Assembly: GCF_024704725.1 (NCBI RefSeq)
Contig: NZ_JALIQS010000006.1
Coordinates: 1 to 64,000 of the forward strand
Source of the DNA: Shinella sp. CPCC 101442
GTDB lineage: Bacteria; Pseudomonadota; Alphaproteobacteria; Rhizobiales; Rhizobiaceae
Direction: 5' to 3'
Length of the DNA stretch: 64,000 nucleotides
In this document: piece by piece, positions 21,635 to 35,322 of the stretch
Layout: every line of letters begins with the position of its first letter
Position numbering within the stretch: position 1 is the first letter of the stretch
Notes under the pieces: model-generated
Databases searched by the model: none
Seen by the model: the letters and a program-made list of their open reading frames with translations, nothing else
Told to the model about the DNA's origin: nothing
Program-made: the position numbers and the translations under genes

Positions 21635-22155
21635 CGCCGTGCGAGCGCCGAAGCGACGTCCGCGCGGATAAGCTCTGCCAGTTCCCGCGCGGCGCGGTTC
21701 TCGGCATCCCGTACGGCGCGCAGCTTGGCGAATTCCTGGACCGGGAAATCGACAAGGGCGACGCTGGAGCGTTTGCCGGAAGTGACGGTTTCGCCGGTTT
21801 CGGTCTTCGTCAGGTTGTAGTCTGCCGAAACGACGATGCGGCCGGCGCGCGAAATATCATCCGTGACATCGATGAGCACGCCGATATTGCGGACGGAGAC
21901 GTTGAGTTCCAGGTGGTAAATCGCGTTCTGCGCTTCGCCGGCGCCGCCAGCGAAGAGGAAGATCAGATCGTTGCGGACCTGCTGCTCCACCCGGTCATCG
22001 GCTTGCGAGATGGCGACGGCCGAGAGCTTCGTATCCGTACCGGCACCGGTCGAATAGAGCGGCCGAACCTGGCAGCTGGCCAGCGCGCCGACAAGGGCGA
22101 TGCCGGCGACGAGTTTTGCGAGGCGCAAAAGACCGGTTCCGTCAGACAACAACAT
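21631..22155 (-). CDS. lptE: LPS-assembly lipoprotein LptE
   Basis: A 174-aa lipoprotein. Residues 10-28 form a signal peptide with the lipobox L-A-S-C, Cys28 being the acylated residue; QVRPLYST follows. The remainder has the LptE pattern of beta strands around [17 protein letters not shown] (about 79-95) and a C-terminal helix ([24 protein letters not shown] type). LptE plugs the LptD barrel in the outer membrane during LPS insertion. Its start lies 14 bp inside the leuS end and its stop overlaps holA, a leuS-lptE-holA order also known in gammaproteobacteria. Confidence 0.9.
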   Translation of the reverse strand: MLLSDGTGLLRLAKLVAGIALVGALASCQVRPLYSTGAGTDTKLSAVAISQADDRVEQQVRNDLIFLFAGGAGEAQNAIYHLELNVSVRNIGVLIDVTDDISRAGRIVVSADYNLTKTETGETVTSGKRSSVALVDFPVQEFAKLRAVRDAENRAARELAELIRADVASALARR

Positions 22156-24772
22156 TCACGATCCTCTGCGGTACGACGATGATCTTCTTGGGATGCTGGC
22201 CGCCGAGCACAGCCTGTACGGCCTCGAGCGCGAGCACGGCGGCTTCGACCGCACTCTGGTCCGCATCGCGGGCGATTGTCAAATCCGCGCGCTTCTTGCC
22301 GTTGATCTGCACCGGCAGCGTGATCTCGTTTTCGGCAACCAGGCGGTCTTCATAGGCCGGCCAGGCGACGGAGGCAACGAGGCCTTCGCCGCCGATCTCG
22401 CGCCAGCATTCTTCCGAAAGGTGCGGGGTCATCGGCGCGACGATGCGGATCAGGATGCTGACGGCTTCGCGCAGCGCCGAGACCAGCTCGGGCGAGGCAT
22501 TGCCGGCGGCGGCGGTCGTCAATGGCGCGCCAAGCGCGTTGACGAATTCGTAGATGCGCGCGACGGCCTTGTTGAAGGCGAGCTTGTCGTAGTCGGCCTG
22601 AACTGCCTTCAGCGTCTTGTGTGCGATCTGCGAGACGGCCAGGGCCTCGCCTTCCGCACCCGGACGGCTCTCGGCGCCCCTCAAGGCTACAGCGGCCTCG
22701 GAAACGAGGCGCCAGACACGTTGCACGAAGCGGTGTGCCCCTTCGACGCCGGCTTCCGACCAGATGACGTCACGGTCCGGCGGTGAGTCGGACAGGACGA
22801 AGAATCGCGCGGTATCGGCGCCGTAGGAGGCGATGATATCGTCGGGATCGACGACGTTCTTCTTCGACTTCGACATCTTCTCGATGGAGCCGATCGTGAT
22901 TTCTTCGCCGGATTCGAGATGGACGGCCTTGCGCTTTCCATCAAGCTCCTCGATGCGGATTTCGACCGGAGTTACCCACTCGCGCTTCGCGCCCTCGCCA
23001 TGGCTGTAGGTTTCGTGCACCACCATGCCCTGCGTGAAGAGGCCCTTGAACGGCTCCTTGATGTCGAGATGGCCGGCGACCTGCATGGCGCGAGTGAAGA
23101 AGCGCGAATAGAGCAGGTGAAGGATCGCGTGCTCGATGCCGCCGATATACTGGTCCACCGGTAGCCAGGCATTGGCGGCGGCCGGGTCCGTCGGGTTGTT
23201 TTCCCACGGCGCGGTGAAGCGGGCGAAATACCAGGACGAATCGACGAAGGTGTCCATCGTATCCGTCTCGCGACGGGCATCCTTGCCGCAATGCGGGCAG
23301 GCGACATGGCGCCAGGTGGCGTGCCGGTCGAGCGGGTTGCCCGGCTTGTCGAAGGTGACGTCGTCGGGAAGTTTTACCGGCAGATCCGCCTTTGGCACGG
23401 GAACGACGCCGCAGTCGTCGCAATGGATGACCGGGATCGGGCAACCCCAGTAGCGCTGGCGCGAAATGCCCCAGTCGCGCAGACGGAAGTTCACCTTGCG
23501 CTCGCCCACCGGCGCATTGCCGAGCGTGGCGGCGGTGAGACGCCTGGCGACCTCTTCGAAGGCCTCTTCGGTACCGAGGCTATCGAGGAAGCGCGAATTG
23601 ATCATCACGCCATCGCCGACATAGGCTTCGTCGCCGATCGTGAAGGTGGCGGCGTCGCCGTCCTTCGGCATGACGACCGGAACGACCGCCAGGTCATATT
23701 TGCGGGCGAAGTCGAGGTCGCGCTGGTCGCCGGACGGGCAGCCGAAGATGGCGCCCGTACCGTAATCCATCAGCACGAAGTTCGCGATATAGACCGGCAG
23801 TTCCCAGCTGGGGTCGAAGGGATGGCGAACACGAATACCGGTGTCCATGCCCTTCTTTTCGGCGGTCTCCAGAGCGGCCAGCGACGTGCCGGCCCGGCGG
23901 CATTCTTCGCAGAAGGCCATGATCTCGGGGTTGGCGGCAGAAATTTCCTTAGCCAGCGGATGATCGGCGGAAATCGCCAGGAACGAGGCGCCGAACAGCG
24001 TGTCGGGACGCGTCGTGTAGACGGTCACGTCCTTTTCGCCGGTGCGGCCTGCACCTTCGGCGATCTCCCAGCGCACCAGCATGCCCTCGGAACGGCCGAT
24101 CCAGTTCTTCTGCATGAGCCGGACCTTTTCCGGCCACTGGTCGAGCGTATCCAGCGAATCGAGCAGGTCCTGGCTGAAATCGGTGATGCGGAAGAACCAC
24201 TGCGTCAGTTCGCGCTGTTCGACGAGCGCGCCCGAACGCCAGCCTCGGCCGTCGATGACCTGCTCGTTGGCGAGAACCGTATGATCGACCGGGTCCCAGT
24301 TCACCTTGGACTGCTTGCGGTAGACGAGGCCCTTTTCCAGGAAGTCGAGGAAGAGGTGTTGCTGTCGCTGATAATACTCGACGTCGCAGGTGGCGAATTC
24401 GCGCGACCAGTCGAGCGACAGGCCCATCGACTTCAACTGCTTGCGCATCGTCGCGATGTTTTCGTAGGTCCAGCCCTTCGGATGGACCTTGTTCTGCATG
24501 GCGGCGTTTTCGGCGGGCATGCCGAACGCGTCCCAGCCCATCGGGTGCAGAACGTTGTAGCCGCGTGCCCGCTTGTAGCGCGCGACCACATCGCCCATGG
24601 CGTAGTTGCGCACATGGCCCATATGGATGCGGCCCGAGGGATAGGGGAACATCTCTAGGACATAGTACTTTTCGCGCGGATCGTCGTTGTCGGTCAGGAA
24701 GACGTTTTCATCGTTCCATTTTGCCTGCCAGCGGGGCTCGGCATCGCGCGGATTGTAACGTTCGGTGGCCAT
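22142..24772 (-). CDS. leuS: Leucyl-tRNA synthetase
   Basis: An 876-aa class I LeuRS. The HIGH motif appears as HMGH at 50-53 in [19 protein letters not shown], and the KMSKS motif near 631-635. The CP1 editing domain includes [16 protein letters not shown] (about 248-263), the editing-site Thr-rich region. A zinc-type cluster CPHCGK is near 495. The start [12 protein letters not shown] is the family start; the frame stays open far upstream through the antisense of yggS, but that extension has no family similarity. First gene of the leftward operon, divergent from yggS. Confidence 0.98.
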   Translation of the reverse strand: MATERYNPRDAEPRWQAKWNDENVFLTDNDDPREKYYVLEMFPYPSGRIHMGHVRNYAMGDVVARYKRARGYNVLHPMGWDAFGMPAENAAMQNKVHPKGWTYENIATMRKQLKSMGLSLDWSREFATCDVEYYQRQQHLFLDFLEKGLVYRKQSKVNWDPVDHTVLANEQVIDGRGWRSGALVEQRELTQWFFRITDFSQDLLDSLDTLDQWPEKVRLMQKNWIGRSEGMLVRWEIAEGAGRTGEKDVTVYTTRPDTLFGASFLAISADHPLAKEISAANPEIMAFCEECRRAGTSLAALETAEKKGMDTGIRVRHPFDPSWELPVYIANFVLMDYGTGAIFGCPSGDQRDLDFARKYDLAVVPVVMPKDGDAATFTIGDEAYVGDGVMINSRFLDSLGTEEAFEEVARRLTAATLGNAPVGERKVNFRLRDWGISRQRYWGCPIPVIHCDDCGVVPVPKADLPVKLPDDVTFDKPGNPLDRHATWRHVACPHCGKDARRETDTMDTFVDSSWYFARFTAPWENNPTDPAAANAWLPVDQYIGGIEHAILHLLYSRFFTRAMQVAGHLDIKEPFKGLFTQGMVVHETYSHGEGAKREWVTPVEIRIEELDGKRKAVHLESGEEITIGSIEKMSKSKKNVVDPDDIIASYGADTARFFVLSDSPPDRDVIWSEAGVEGAHRFVQRVWRLVSEAAVALRGAESRPGAEGEALAVSQIAHKTLKAVQADYDKLAFNKAVARIYEFVNALGAPLTTAAAGNASPELVSALREAVSILIRIVAPMTPHLSEECWREIGGEGLVASVAWPAYEDRLVAENEITLPVQINGKKRADLTIARDADQSAVEAAVLALEAVQAVLGGQHPKKIIVVPQRIVNVVV

Positions 24773-24958
24773 GTCTTTGATGTTCCGGAAGTCTTTTGGG
24801 AGTCTTGGAGGGCGGTTCGCCCATGCGAATATGGTGGCGAGACCTTCATCATGAAACCGCCGAAGCGTCAAGTTTTCCGGCCCCGCGCGGGCCTGCCGCG
24901 CTTGGCAAGCGGCGCCGTTTTCGCTAGGTCCTGACTTCGATAGCGATGGAGAGTGACC

Positions 24959-25618
24959 GTGGAGCTTGAGGACCGTCTCGAAGAGGTGCAGGGCCGGATG
25001 AAGAAGGCGGCAGCCGAGGCTGGCCGCAAGCCGGACGAGGTCACACTTGTTGCCGTCTCCAAGACATTTGATGCGGATGCGATTCGCCCGGCGATCGCGG
25101 CCGGGCAGTGGGTCTTCGGCGAGAACCGCGTGCAGGAAGCGCAGGGCAAGTGGCCCGCGCTGCGCGCCGAAACCGATGGCATCGCGCTGCATCTGATCGG
25201 TCCGCTGCAATCCAACAAGACCCCCGAGGCTGTCGCGCTGTTCGATGTCATCGAGACGGTCGATCGCGAGAAGATCGCGCGCACGATTGCCGACGAGATG
25301 AAGCGGCAGGGCCGCAGCCTGCGGCTCTATGTCCAGGTCAATACGGGGCTCGAGCCGCAGAAGGCGGGCATCGCACCTGACGATACGGTCGCCTTCGTGA
25401 CCTTCTGCCGCGAGGAACTCGGCCTTTCCATCGAAGGGCTGATGTGCATTCCGCCAGCCGATGAAAATCCCGGCCCGCATTTCGCGCTGCTTGGCAAGCT
25501 GGCCGAACGGTGCGGTCTGCAAAAACTCTCCATGGGCATGTCCGGCGATTACGATGTGGCCATCGGTTTTGGCGCGACGTCGGTGCGTGTCGGTTCGGCC
25601 ATCTTCGGGACGCGCTGA
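24959..25618 (+). CDS. PLP homeostasis protein (YggS/PROSC family)
   Basis: A 219-aa YggS/PROSC-type protein, a fold-type III PLP-binding protein without known catalysis that buffers pyridoxal phosphate. The PLP lysine is Lys35 in [16 protein letters not shown] (about 55-62), [12 protein letters not shown] (about 80-91), and [12 protein letters not shown] (about 189-200), which binds the phosphate, are all present. GTG 24959 is preferred because GGAG lies 7 nt upstream; a GTG at 24953 touches the same GGAGA. It is divergent from leuS and about 130 bp ahead of the acyl-CoA synthetase gene. Confidence 0.92.
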   Translation: MELEDRLEEVQGRMKKAAAEAGRKPDEVTLVAVSKTFDADAIRPAIAAGQWVFGENRVQEAQGKWPALRAETDGIALHLIGPLQSNKTPEAVALFDVIETVDREKIARTIADEMKRQGRSLRLYVQVNTGLEPQKAGIAPDDTVAFVTFCREELGLSIEGLMCIPPADENPGPHFALLGKLAERCGLQKLSMGMSGDYDVAIGFGATSVRVGSAIFGTR

Positions 25619-25751
25619 CACGACTTGACGAAGCGCAACGGACCGCCTCCTCGTGTGAGGCTTTGGTCTGGCTTTGCGGATCGCCTCCCCTCTCCTATTC
25701 TTCCCGTGGAGGAACCGGCCGCTCGGCGGCCGGGCATGGCGGGAGGAAGCG

Positions 25752-27650
25752 ATGCAAAACACCTATGTCGAAATCTATCGCGCCTGGAAGGATGACCACG
25801 AGGGGCATTGGGCCGAGGCTGCGCGGGCGATCGACTGGTTTACCGAACCGACGCAGATCTTCGATCCTGCCCAGGGTGTCTATGGGCGCTGGTTTCCCGA
25901 TGCGCGCGGCAACACCTGTTACAATTGCGTCGATCGCCACGTGGTGGCGGGGCGGGGTGATGTCGCGGCGCTGATCTACGATAGCCCCGTGACCGGCCGC
26001 AAAGCGCGCTACAGCTATGCGCAGCTGCTCGATCTGGTGAATGCCATGGCGGCGGTGCTGGCCGATCAGGGCGTGGAAAAGGGCGACCGGGTTATTCTCT
26101 ACATGCCGATGATCCCCGAGGCGATCGTCGCCATGCTGGCCTGCGCGCGCATCGGGGCGATCCATTCCGTGGTCTTCGGCGGGTTTGCCGCAAGCGAACT
26201 CGCCGCGCGCATCGATGATTCGACCGCGAAGGTCGTCGTGACGGCGAGCTGCGGCATCGAGCCGAACCGTGTGGTCGCCTACAAGCCGCTGCTCGACGCG
26301 GCCATCGATCTTGCCCGCCACAAGCCGGCCCACTGCCTCGTGTTGCAGCGGCCGGAGCTTGCGGCGGAACTGAAGGCGGATCGCGATGTCGATCTCGGTC
26401 CGGCATTGGCCGCAGCACGCGGACGCACGGTCGAATGCGCTTCGCTTGCGGCGACCGATCCGCTCTACATTCTCTATACATCCGGTACGACCGGGCAGCC
26501 CAAGGGCGTCATCCGCGACAATGGCGGCCATATGGTCGCGCTCGCCTGGACCATGCGGGCGCTCTATGGCGTGAAACCCGGCGAGGTCTATTGGGCGGCA
26601 TCCGATATCGGCTGGGTCGTCGGCCATTCCTACATCGTCTATGCGCCGCTGCTGAACGGCAGCACGACGGTGCTCTACGAGGGCAAGCCGATCGGCACGC
26701 CGGATGCCGGCGCCTTCTGGCGGGTGGTGCAGGAGTACGATGTTTCAGTGCTCTTCACCGCGCCCACCGCCTTCCGCGCCATTCGCAAGGAGGATCCGGA
26801 GGGTGATCTTGTCCGCCGCTCCGATATTTCCAGCCTTCGCGCGCTGTTCCTCGCCGGCGAGCGGGCCGATCCCGATACGATCCGCTGGGCCGAAGCGGTG
26901 CTCGGCGTTCCCGTCATCGATCACTGGTGGCAGACGGAAACGGGCTGGGCGATCGTCGGCAATCCGCTCGGTCTCGACGCGCTGCCCGTGAAACACGGTT
27001 CGCCCACCGTACCCATGCCGGGCTACGAGTTGCATGTGCTCGACGACGCCGGCCATGAAGTGTCCTCAGGCACGCTCGGCAATATCGCCATCAAGCTGCC
27101 CCTTCCCCCGGGTTGCCTGCCGACCTTCTGGAACGCCGATGAGCGGTTCCGCACGGCCTGTCTGTCGGAATTCCCTGGCTACTACAAGACGGCGGATGCC
27201 GGCTATATCGATGATGACGGTTATGTCTTCATCATGTCGCGCACCGACGACATCATCAATGTCGCCGGCCATCGGCTCTCGACGGGTGCGATGGAAGAGG
27301 TCTGCGCGAGCCATCCTGATGTCGCCGAATGCGCGGTCATCGGCGTTGCCGATGGCATTAAGGGTCAGGTACCGGCCGGTTTCCTCGTTCTCAAGGGCAA
27401 TGTTTCACGTGAATCATCGCTGGTGGAGCAGGAAGTGGTGGGTCTTGTGCGCGAAAAAATCGGCCCGGTCGCCGCCTTCAAGATGGCGATCTGCGTCAAA
27501 CGCCTGCCAAAAACCCGGTCGGGAAAAATCCTGCGCGGCACGATGCAGAAGATCGCCGACCGCGAGGACTGGAAGATGCCGGCGACGATCGACGATCCTG
27601 TCATCCTCGACGAAATCGTCGAGGTCTTGTCCACCCGCCGGATTTGCTAG
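25752..27650 (+). CDS. prpE: Propionate-CoA ligase (propionyl-CoA synthetase)
   Basis: A 632-aa AMP-forming acyl-CoA synthetase of the Acs/PrpE branch: carboxylate + ATP + CoA to acyl-CoA + AMP + PPi. [21 protein letters not shown] (two parts, about 38-58) favours PrpE over Acs. Core motifs are [11 protein letters not shown] (about 242-252), HWWQTETGW (about 395-403), and [11 protein letters not shown] near 588-598 with the catalytic, potentially acylated Lys. GGAGG is 5 nt before ATG. The peptide GNVSRESS near 550-557 is encoded by a parS-like site. A hairpin terminator follows. Confidence 0.88.
   Translation: MQNTYVEIYRAWKDDHEGHWAEAARAIDWFTEPTQIFDPAQGVYGRWFPDARGNTCYNCVDRHVVAGRGDVAALIYDSPVTGRKARYSYAQLLDLVNAMAAVLADQGVEKGDRVILYMPMIPEAIVAMLACARIGAIHSVVFGGFAASELAARIDDSTAKVVVTASCGIEPNRVVAYKPLLDAAIDLARHKPAHCLVLQRPELAAELKADRDVDLGPALAAARGRTVECASLAATDPLYILYTSGTTGQPKGVIRDNGGHMVALAWTMRALYGVKPGEVYWAASDIGWVVGHSYIVYAPLLNGSTTVLYEGKPIGTPDAGAFWRVVQEYDVSVLFTAPTAFRAIRKEDPEGDLVRRSDISSLRALFLAGERADPDTIRWAEAVLGVPVIDHWWQTETGWAIVGNPLGLDALPVKHGSPTVPMPGYELHVLDDAGHEVSSGTLGNIAIKLPLPPGCLPTFWNADERFRTACLSEFPGYYKTADAGYIDDDGYVFIMSRTDDIINVAGHRLSTGAMEEVCASHPDVAECAVIGVADGIKGQVPAGFLVLKGNVSRESSLVEQEVVGLVREKIGPVAAFKMAICVKRLPKTRSGKILRGTMQKIADREDWKMPATIDDPVILDEIVEVLSTRRIC
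27401..27416. other. parS site 5 (inside prpE)
   Basis: TGTTTCACGTGAATCA, identical to site 1, lies within the prpE frame encoding N-V-S-R-E-S. It is about 6.8 kb right of parB. Confidence 0.85.
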
Positions 27651-27673
27651 GTTCGGAGTTTGGTAGGCAAAGA

Positions 27674-27704
27674 AAAACCCGGCCGCTCGAGACTGCCGGG
27701 TTTT
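27674..27704. terminator. Bidirectional terminator prpE / trcR
   Basis: AAAACCCGGC pairs with GCCGGGTTTT (10 bp, 11-nt loop), lying between the convergent prpE and trcR stops. T-rich on the right, A-rich on the left, so it can work in both directions. Confidence 0.82.
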
Positions 27705-27727
27705 GATATTCTGCGATGAAGAGACGC

Positions 27728-28426
27728 TTAGAAGCGGTCGTCTTCGTCCTCATCCGGTGTGGCCGACTTCAGCGACTTCAGCTTGGCGAAGACGGCGTCT
27801 GCGTCGATTTCCTTTTCCTCTTCACGGTCGCTGTAGGGCAGCTTTTCCGTTTCGTGGGCGGATTCGAGCGTGGCGCCGAGTTCGGCGGCGGTCGGCAGCG
27901 GCCGGCCCTTCGAGGCGCGTTCGACTTCCAGGTCGAGGTCGATCTGCGAGCACAGGCCGAGCGTCACCGGATCCATCGGGGTCAGGTTGGTCGAGTTCCA
28001 GTGGGTGCGTTCGCGGATCTGCTCGATCGTCGACTTGGTGGTGCCGACGAGACGCGAGATCTGCGCATCCTTGAGTTCCGGATGATTGCGCACGAGCCAG
28101 AGAATGGCGTTCGGGCGATCCTGGCGCTTGGAGACCGGCGTATAACGCGGGCCCTTGCGCTTGGATTCGGGAACGCGGACCTTCGGCTCGGAAAGCTTCA
28201 GCTTGTGGTTCGGGTTGCCTTCGGCGCGGGCGATTTCCTCGCGCGACAGCTGGCCGGTCGAGATCGGGTCGAGACCCTTGATGCCCTGGGCTGATTCGCC
28301 GTCGGCGATCGCCTTCACTTCAAGCGGATGCAATTTGCAGAATGTCGCGATCTGTTCGAACGACAGCGCCGTGTTGTCGACCAGCCAGACCGCTGTCGCC
28401 TTTGGCATGAGGAGCTGCTGAGCCAT
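27728..28426 (-). CDS. trcR: Cell-cycle transcriptional regulator TrcR (DUF1013)
   Basis: A 232-aa protein of the DUF1013 family, restricted to Alphaproteobacteria and named TrcR for its role in cell-cycle transcription. It has MPKATAVWLVDNTALSFEQIATFC (about 7-30), a first HTH-like region with HPLEVKAIADGE, and a second around AILWLVRNHPELKDAQISRLVGTTKSTIEQIRER (about 108-141). The tail is acidic and ends DEDEDDRF. Promoter region of 234 bp is shared with divergent acs. Identification rests on family pattern; direct targets here are unknown. Confidence 0.87.
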   Translation of the reverse strand: MAQQLLMPKATAVWLVDNTALSFEQIATFCKLHPLEVKAIADGESAQGIKGLDPISTGQLSREEIARAEGNPNHKLKLSEPKVRVPESKRKGPRYTPVSKRQDRPNAILWLVRNHPELKDAQISRLVGTTKSTIEQIRERTHWNSTNLTPMDPVTLGLCSQIDLDLEVERASKGRPLPTAAELGATLESAHETEKLPYSDREEEKEIDADAVFAKLKSLKSATPDEDEDDRF

Positions 28427-28660
28427 GCATATAGTCCTTCTGTCCGTCCGCGCCGGTGTCGCGGGTCGTCGGGTAGTTAACCACTATGTTCCGGGAATTG
28501 CGCCCTCTATACCCTCACTGTCGCAGAAATGCAATTCTTCAAGAGACAAATGACCTTTGTCTAATTGCCGTAATGCTTTGACCTGATATGAATGGCGCCG
28601 AGACGGCGGGACCGGAGGAGAATACGGTTTCCGCGCATGCGCAGTCATAGGGAGGAAGCC

Positions 28661-30616
<1,956 letters not shown>

Positions 30617-30636
30617 ACGCATCGCGAAACAAAAGG

Positions 30637-30665
30637 AAATGGCGGCCAGTGGCCGCCATTTTCCG
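30637..30665 (+). terminator. Intrinsic terminator after acs
   Basis: The 11-bp perfect stem AAATGGCGGCC / GGCCGCCATTT with a 3-nt loop (effectively larger when breathing) is followed by TTCC and TTT. It starts 20 bp after the acs stop and lies before the convergent DUF1674 gene. Confidence 0.75.
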
Positions 30666-30687
30666 TTTCTGAGCCGGATTCCGCGCT

Positions 30688-30885
30688 TCAGAAATCGATC
30701 GCCCTGCCCTTGATCTCCCAATCGCCGAACCGCGCAGGGTCCTCGCCGCCGCGTCCACCAATCTCCGGGGCATGCGCGGCCGGTTCGGCCGCCTTGCGTC
30801 GTTCCTCCGCTTCCTGAAGGGCGCGCAGTGCCGCGGGTGGAAGTACTTTGCGGCCGTCCAAATGATTGTCGTTGTCGCTGTTCAT
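30688..30885 (-). CDS. DUF1674 protein (SDHAF4-like)
   Basis: A 65-aa protein with the DUF1674 signature at its C-terminus: EIGGRGGEDPARFGDWEIKGRAIDF (in two parts, about 41-65). The N-terminal half is charged (LPPAALRALQEAEERRKAAEP). The family includes mitochondrial SDHAF4, which binds flavinylated SdhA during succinate dehydrogenase assembly; bacterial members are inferred to act alike. ATG 30885 (MNSDNDN) is preferred for AAGGA upstream; an ATG at 30897 adds MPIF. It is convergent with acs. Confidence 0.82.
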   Translation of the reverse strand: MNSDNDNHLDGRKVLPPAALRALQEAEERRKAAEPAAHAPEIGGRGGEDPARFGDWEIKGRAIDF

Positions 30886-30968
30886 GAAAATCGGCATCCT
30901 TGCGGGATATTGAAGAACTGCTGTTGGCTTACCATCATATAGAAGCGTGAAGACGTTGTGGAAAGCAG

Positions 30969-30984
30969 TGATTCACGTGAAACA
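30969..30984. other. parS site 6 (upstream of htpX)
   Basis: TGATTCACGTGAAACA, identical to site 2 and the reverse complement of sites 1 and 5, is intergenic between the DUF1674 gene and htpX. It is the rightmost site seen, about 10.4 kb from parB. Confidence 0.88.
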
Positions 30985-31042
30985 TGTCCTTGACAACGGG
31001 CATGGATAGTCAAGCGCGAGACCACACAGGAGCCGAAAACGC

Positions 31043-32008
31043 ATGAACATCGTTCGCACAGCCATGCTTCTCGCCGTCATGACGGCGCTTTTCATGGGCG
31101 TGGGCCTGCTCATCGGCGGCAAGGGCGGCATGATGATCGCACTCGTCGTCGCGATCGCCATGAACCTCTTCTCCTACTGGAATTCCGACCGGATGGTGCT
31201 GTCCATGTACGGCGCCAAGGAGGTCGATGAACGTTCGGCGCCGGAATATTACGGCATCGTGCGCGACCTCGTGAAGCGCGCCGGCCTGCCCATGCCGCGC
31301 GTCTTCGTCATCAACAGCGATCAGCCGAATGCCTTCGCCACCGGCCGCAATCCGGAAAACTCCGCCGTGGCCGCCTCCACAGGCCTCCTCCAGGCTCTTT
31401 CCTATGAGGAAGTGGCGGGTGTGATGGCGCATGAGCTGGCGCACATCCAGAACCGCGACACGCTGACCATGACGCTGACGGCAACCCTTGCCGGTGCGAT
31501 TTCGATGCTCGCCAACTTCGCCATGTTCTTCGGCGGCGGCAACAACCGCGAGAACAACAATCCGCTCGGCTTCATCGGTGTCATCGTCGCGATGATCGTC
31601 GCGCCCTTCGCCGCCATGCTGGTGCAGATGGCGATCAGCCGCACGCGCGAATATTCCGCCGACAAGCGCGGCGCGGAGATTTGTGGCAACCCGCTCTGGC
31701 TCGCCTCGGCGCTGAAGAAGATCGCCATTGCCGCCGGCCGTGTCCCCAACGATGCCGCCGAGCGCAATCCGGCAACGGCGCATATGTTCATCATCAACCC
31801 GCTGTCGGGCGAACGCATGGACAACCTGTTTTCGACGCATCCGAACACGGAAAACCGCATCGCGGCGCTCCAGGAAATGGCCCGTGGCATGCAGGCCCGC
31901 TCGACGGAACCGGTTCGGGCTGATACTCCGTCACGCAAATCGCGCTCTGTACCGACGACGGGCTGGGGACGCGGTGGTTCCGAACCGCCCAAAGGTCCCT
32001 GGTCTTGA
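31043..32008 (+). CDS. htpX: Membrane zinc protease HtpX
   Basis: A 321-aa M48 integral-membrane metalloprotease that degrades damaged membrane proteins. Two N-terminal helices ([37 protein letters not shown]) precede the active site HELAH at 130-134, with the third zinc ligand Glu in REYSADKRG near 203. Two more hydrophobic segments lie between. The C-terminal about 35 residues (Arg/Ser/Gly-rich) extend beyond the E. coli form. Its TGA overlaps the rsmB start. Confidence 0.96.
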   Translation: MNIVRTAMLLAVMTALFMGVGLLIGGKGGMMIALVVAIAMNLFSYWNSDRMVLSMYGAKEVDERSAPEYYGIVRDLVKRAGLPMPRVFVINSDQPNAFATGRNPENSAVAASTGLLQALSYEEVAGVMAHELAHIQNRDTLTMTLTATLAGAISMLANFAMFFGGGNNRENNNPLGFIGVIVAMIVAPFAAMLVQMAISRTREYSADKRGAEICGNPLWLASALKKIAIAAGRVPNDAAERNPATAHMFIINPLSGERMDNLFSTHPNTENRIAALQEMARGMQARSTEPVRADTPSRKSRSVPTTGWGRGGSEPPKGPWS

Positions 32009-33411
32009 ACGACGATACGCGCAGAAACAAACCCCATCCGAAACGTCATGGCGGCTCCAGGCGGCCTGAGCCCGAGGTGACCGACGGCCAGTCGGAAAAG
32101 CCGGGTCTGCGCGCCCGTCAGGCGGCCGCAAAAATTCTCGCGGCCGTCGTCGATCGCAGGACGTCGCTCGATGGCATGCTGGATCTGGAAAACGGCAACC
32201 CCGCCTATCGCCAGCTGAACGATGCCGACCGTGCGCTGGTGCGCGCCATTCTCAATACGGCGCTGCGCCACCTCCCCCGTATCGAGGCCATTCTGGACAC
32301 GCTTGTCGGCACGCCGCTGCCCGATGGTGCGCGTGCGCTGCACCACGTTCTGACCGTCGCCGCAGCACAGATCCTCTATCTCGACGTGCCGGACCATTCC
32401 GCTGTCGATCTCGCCGTCGAGCAGGCGCAGCTCGACCCGCGCAACCGCCGTTTCGCCAGCCTCACCAACGCGGTGCTGCGTCGCCTGTCACGCGAAAAGG
32501 CGTCGCATCTGATCGCGACCCGCGCGATTCCCGTCATTCCCGAGTGGTTTTATGACCGCCTCGTCGCCATCTATGGCCGCGAGCATGCGGGGCGTATTTC
32601 CGACATGATGCTTGAACCCGCAGCCATCGACCTCACTGTCAAATCCGATGCTGAGGGCTGGGCCGCGCGGCTCGGCGGCCTCGTGCTGCCGACGGGATCC
32701 GTGCGCCTTCCCGCCGGAGCCGGCGCCATTCCGGCGCTTGAAGGTTTTGAAGACGGTCAATGGTGGGTGCAGGATGCGGCAGCAAGCCTTCCGGCCCGGC
32801 TTTTCGGCGATCTCGCGGGCAAGCGCGTCGTCGATCTCTGCGCGGCACCCGGCGGCAAGACGGCGCAGCTCCTGCTCGCCGGTGCCGAGGTGACGGCGCT
32901 CGACCAGTCCGGCAACCGGCTGAAGCGGCTCATCGGCAATCTTGAGCGGCTTCGTCTTTCGGCGACGACGCAGGAAATCAACATGGCGGATTTCCGCTCC
33001 GATGATCTCTTCGATGCCGTGCTGCTCGACGCGCCCTGCTCCTCCACCGGCACGATCCGTAAACATCCGGACGTGCTGTGGACCAAGGGGCCCGAGGATA
33101 TCGAAAAACTCGCGCGGCTGCAGGAGCGCCTGCTCCGCCATGCCCTGACGCTGGTCAAGCCCGGCGGCGACCTCGTTTTCTCCAATTGCTCGCTCGATCC
33201 CGACGAGGGCGAGAACATGGTCTCCCGCGTTCTCGCCGATAACGAGGATTGGCGAATCATCCCCACGGACGCCGCCGACTGGCCGGGCCTCGAGGGCGCG
33301 GTCTCACCGCGCGGCGAACTGCGCACGACGCCCGCCATGCTGCCGGTAACGGCGGATCATGCCGGCGGATTGGATGGATTTTACGCGGTTAGGCTGAGAA
33401 AAGCCGGTTGA
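32005..33411 (+). CDS. rsmB: 16S rRNA (cytosine-5) methyltransferase RsmB-like
   Basis: A 468-aa RsmB/Fmu-family enzyme methylating C5 of a 16S rRNA cytosine (C967 in E. coli). An N-terminal NusB-like domain (about 34-170; [33 protein letters not shown]) is followed by the SAM domain: [13 protein letters not shown] (about 276-288). Both catalytic cysteines are present, in DAPCSSTG (about 344-351) and [11 protein letters not shown] (about 393-403). The start is TTG at 32005, overlapping the htpX stop (TTGA). A basic N-terminal tail ([12 protein letters not shown]) may help bind RNA. Confidence 0.93.
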   Translation: MNDDTRRNKPHPKRHGGSRRPEPEVTDGQSEKPGLRARQAAAKILAAVVDRRTSLDGMLDLENGNPAYRQLNDADRALVRAILNTALRHLPRIEAILDTLVGTPLPDGARALHHVLTVAAAQILYLDVPDHSAVDLAVEQAQLDPRNRRFASLTNAVLRRLSREKASHLIATRAIPVIPEWFYDRLVAIYGREHAGRISDMMLEPAAIDLTVKSDAEGWAARLGGLVLPTGSVRLPAGAGAIPALEGFEDGQWWVQDAAASLPARLFGDLAGKRVVDLCAAPGGKTAQLLLAGAEVTALDQSGNRLKRLIGNLERLRLSATTQEINMADFRSDDLFDAVLLDAPCSSTGTIRKHPDVLWTKGPEDIEKLARLQERLLRHALTLVKPGGDLVFSNCSLDPDEGENMVSRVLADNEDWRIIPTDAADWPGLEGAVSPRGELRTTPAMLPVTADHAGGLDGFYAVRLRKAG

Positions 33412-33524
33412 GCGCAAAACCATCCCAAAATATTGCCGGGGTCATCAACAGTCCATCAGCAGACGATGAATTGACGACGCTCCTCTGCTCGGCCTACCTA
33501 TAGGTCTGGAGGCATTCGTTAACC

Positions 33525-35207
33525 ATGCAGCTTTCCGACAGACAGCGGCTATCCTATCTGTATATGCGTGAGGGCTGGCGGCGCTTCTCGCGAAGGCTTG
33601 CCTTGGGACGAATCAGTGCCATGCGCTTTTCCGGCGGCACGCCGGACCGTCTGATCGTCGCGCCGACGGACCTGCACCCCGCCGATTCCTTCGCCGGCGA
33701 AGAAATTACCGCGGGCCGCTTTCCGCTCGCCGGCCGCAGCCTTGATTGCGAGGGCGAATCGCCCTTCGCGCTGGAGCTGCCGTCTGAGGAGTTCGCCGTT
33801 CGCCTGCATTGCTTCGGCTGGCTGCGCCATATGCGGCTCGTCGATCCGGAACGGGCGGCGCAAACGACCCGCTTCATCGTCGATGACTGGCTGCAGAGCC
33901 ATGGCCGCGTCATCGGTGGGCTGGCCTGGCGGCCGGACGTCACGGCGCAGCGCATCATCGCCTGGCTTTCCCATTCGCCCGTCGTGCTGAAGGATGCGGA
34001 TTATCCCTTCTACCGCCGTTTCCTGAAGAGCCTTGCCTTCCAGGTGCGCTATCTGCGCCATGTCGCAGACACGACGCGCGACGGCGAGCCACGGTTGCGT
34101 GTGCGCATCGCGCTTGCCATGGCCTCCATCGCCATGCCGTCGTCGCCGTCCAAGATGCGCAAAGCCGCGCGCCATCTCGACGAGGAACTCGACCGGCAGA
34201 TCCTGCCCGACGGCGGCCATTGCTCACGCAATCCGCGCGCGGCCCTCGATCTCCTTCTCGATCTGCTGCCGCTGCGCCAGACCTACGTCAATCTCGGCCA
34301 CGACATGCCGGCGCAGCTCATTCCCTGCATCGACCGCATCTATCCGGCCCTGCGCTTCTTCCGCCATCAGGGCGGCGAACTCGCGCTCTTCAACGGTGCC
34401 ACCTATACGCTGGCAAACGAGCTGATGTCGGCGCTGCGCTACGACGAGACGGGGGGCGCACCTTTCAAGGCGCTGCCCTCGCTCAATTATGACCGGGTGG
34501 CGGTGAAAGACACCGTCGTGCTGATGGATACGGGCGCGCCGAAATCCGTCGATCTCTCGTCGACGGCTGCGGCCGGCGCGCTCTCCGTCGAGATATCCTC
34601 CGGAAAGAACCGCTTCATCGTCAATTCCGGCCGGCCGCGTTTTGCCGGCGAAGGCATGCGGCAGATGTCGCGCATGACGGCGGCGCATTCGGTGGCGACG
34701 CTGAACGACACATCGTCCTCGCGCATCTCCGGCTCACGGTTCCTCGGGCCGATCATCATCGGTGGCGTCAGCAAGGTGAATGTCTCGCGCATCGAGCGCG
34801 ATTCCGGGGCCGCTGGCGTGACTGCCAGCCATGACGGCTACCTCAAGCGGTTTGGCCTGCTCTATGAGCGCGATATCCTCGTTTCGGCGACGGGCGGCGA
34901 AATCCGAGGGCGTGAGCGCTTCTTCAAGCCGGCGACGCCCAATGCGGTCATCGAAAAGGGTACGGCGGTCGTGCGCTTCCATATCCATCCGACCATCCAG
35001 CTCTACCGTGCCTCGGCCAACGAGACGCGGCTGGTGGCGCCGGATGGCGAGGCCTGGTCGCTGACCTGCCTCGATGTGCCGGTCGAGGAGGAGGAGGACG
35101 TCTTCTTCGCCGACCCCTCCGGGGTACGCCCCTCCCGCCAGCTGACGCTGACCATGCCGCTTGCCGAGGTGCCCGAGGTTCAGTGGTCGCTGGCGCGGCA
35201 GCGCTAA
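33525..35207 (+). CDS. Heparinase II/III family protein
   Basis: A 560-aa protein with a helical N-terminal half (about 70-310; [52 protein letters not shown]) and a beta-rich C-terminal half (about 320-560) typical of the heparinase II/III C-terminal domain. The DGGHCSRNP segment resembles the substrate-binding region of polysaccharide lyases of this clan. No clear signal peptide is seen, so the substrate and location are unknown. In Rhizobiales a gene of this type commonly precedes purH, as here; function not established. Confidence 0.85.
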   Translation: MQLSDRQRLSYLYMREGWRRFSRRLALGRISAMRFSGGTPDRLIVAPTDLHPADSFAGEEITAGRFPLAGRSLDCEGESPFALELPSEEFAVRLHCFGWLRHMRLVDPERAAQTTRFIVDDWLQSHGRVIGGLAWRPDVTAQRIIAWLSHSPVVLKDADYPFYRRFLKSLAFQVRYLRHVADTTRDGEPRLRVRIALAMASIAMPSSPSKMRKAARHLDEELDRQILPDGGHCSRNPRAALDLLLDLLPLRQTYVNLGHDMPAQLIPCIDRIYPALRFFRHQGGELALFNGATYTLANELMSALRYDETGGAPFKALPSLNYDRVAVKDTVVLMDTGAPKSVDLSSTAAAGALSVEISSGKNRFIVNSGRPRFAGEGMRQMSRMTAAHSVATLNDTSSSRISGSRFLGPIIIGGVSKVNVSRIERDSGAAGVTASHDGYLKRFGLLYERDILVSATGGEIRGRERFFKPATPNAVIEKGTAVVRFHIHPTIQLYRASANETRLVAPDGEAWSLTCLDVPVEEEEDVFFADPSGVRPSRQLTLTMPLAEVPEVQWSLARQR

Positions 35208-35322
35208 GCGCTTGCGGCTGCGAATTCGGGACTTTCAAGGTTTTCTCCAGGCCATGCCTGTGATAACGGGGCGCATGACCATCCGCCCCCTGCTCAAGGG
35301 GGCCGTCAGAACGGAGCGCCCC

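Noticed and set aside
24773-25762. 330-codon in-frame extension upstream of leuS
   Set aside because: It runs antisense through yggS and lacks LeuRS similarity; [12 protein letters not shown] is the normal start.
25938-25943. CACGTG in prpE, and others at 16107 and 43564
   Set aside because: Flanks do not match parS on either side.
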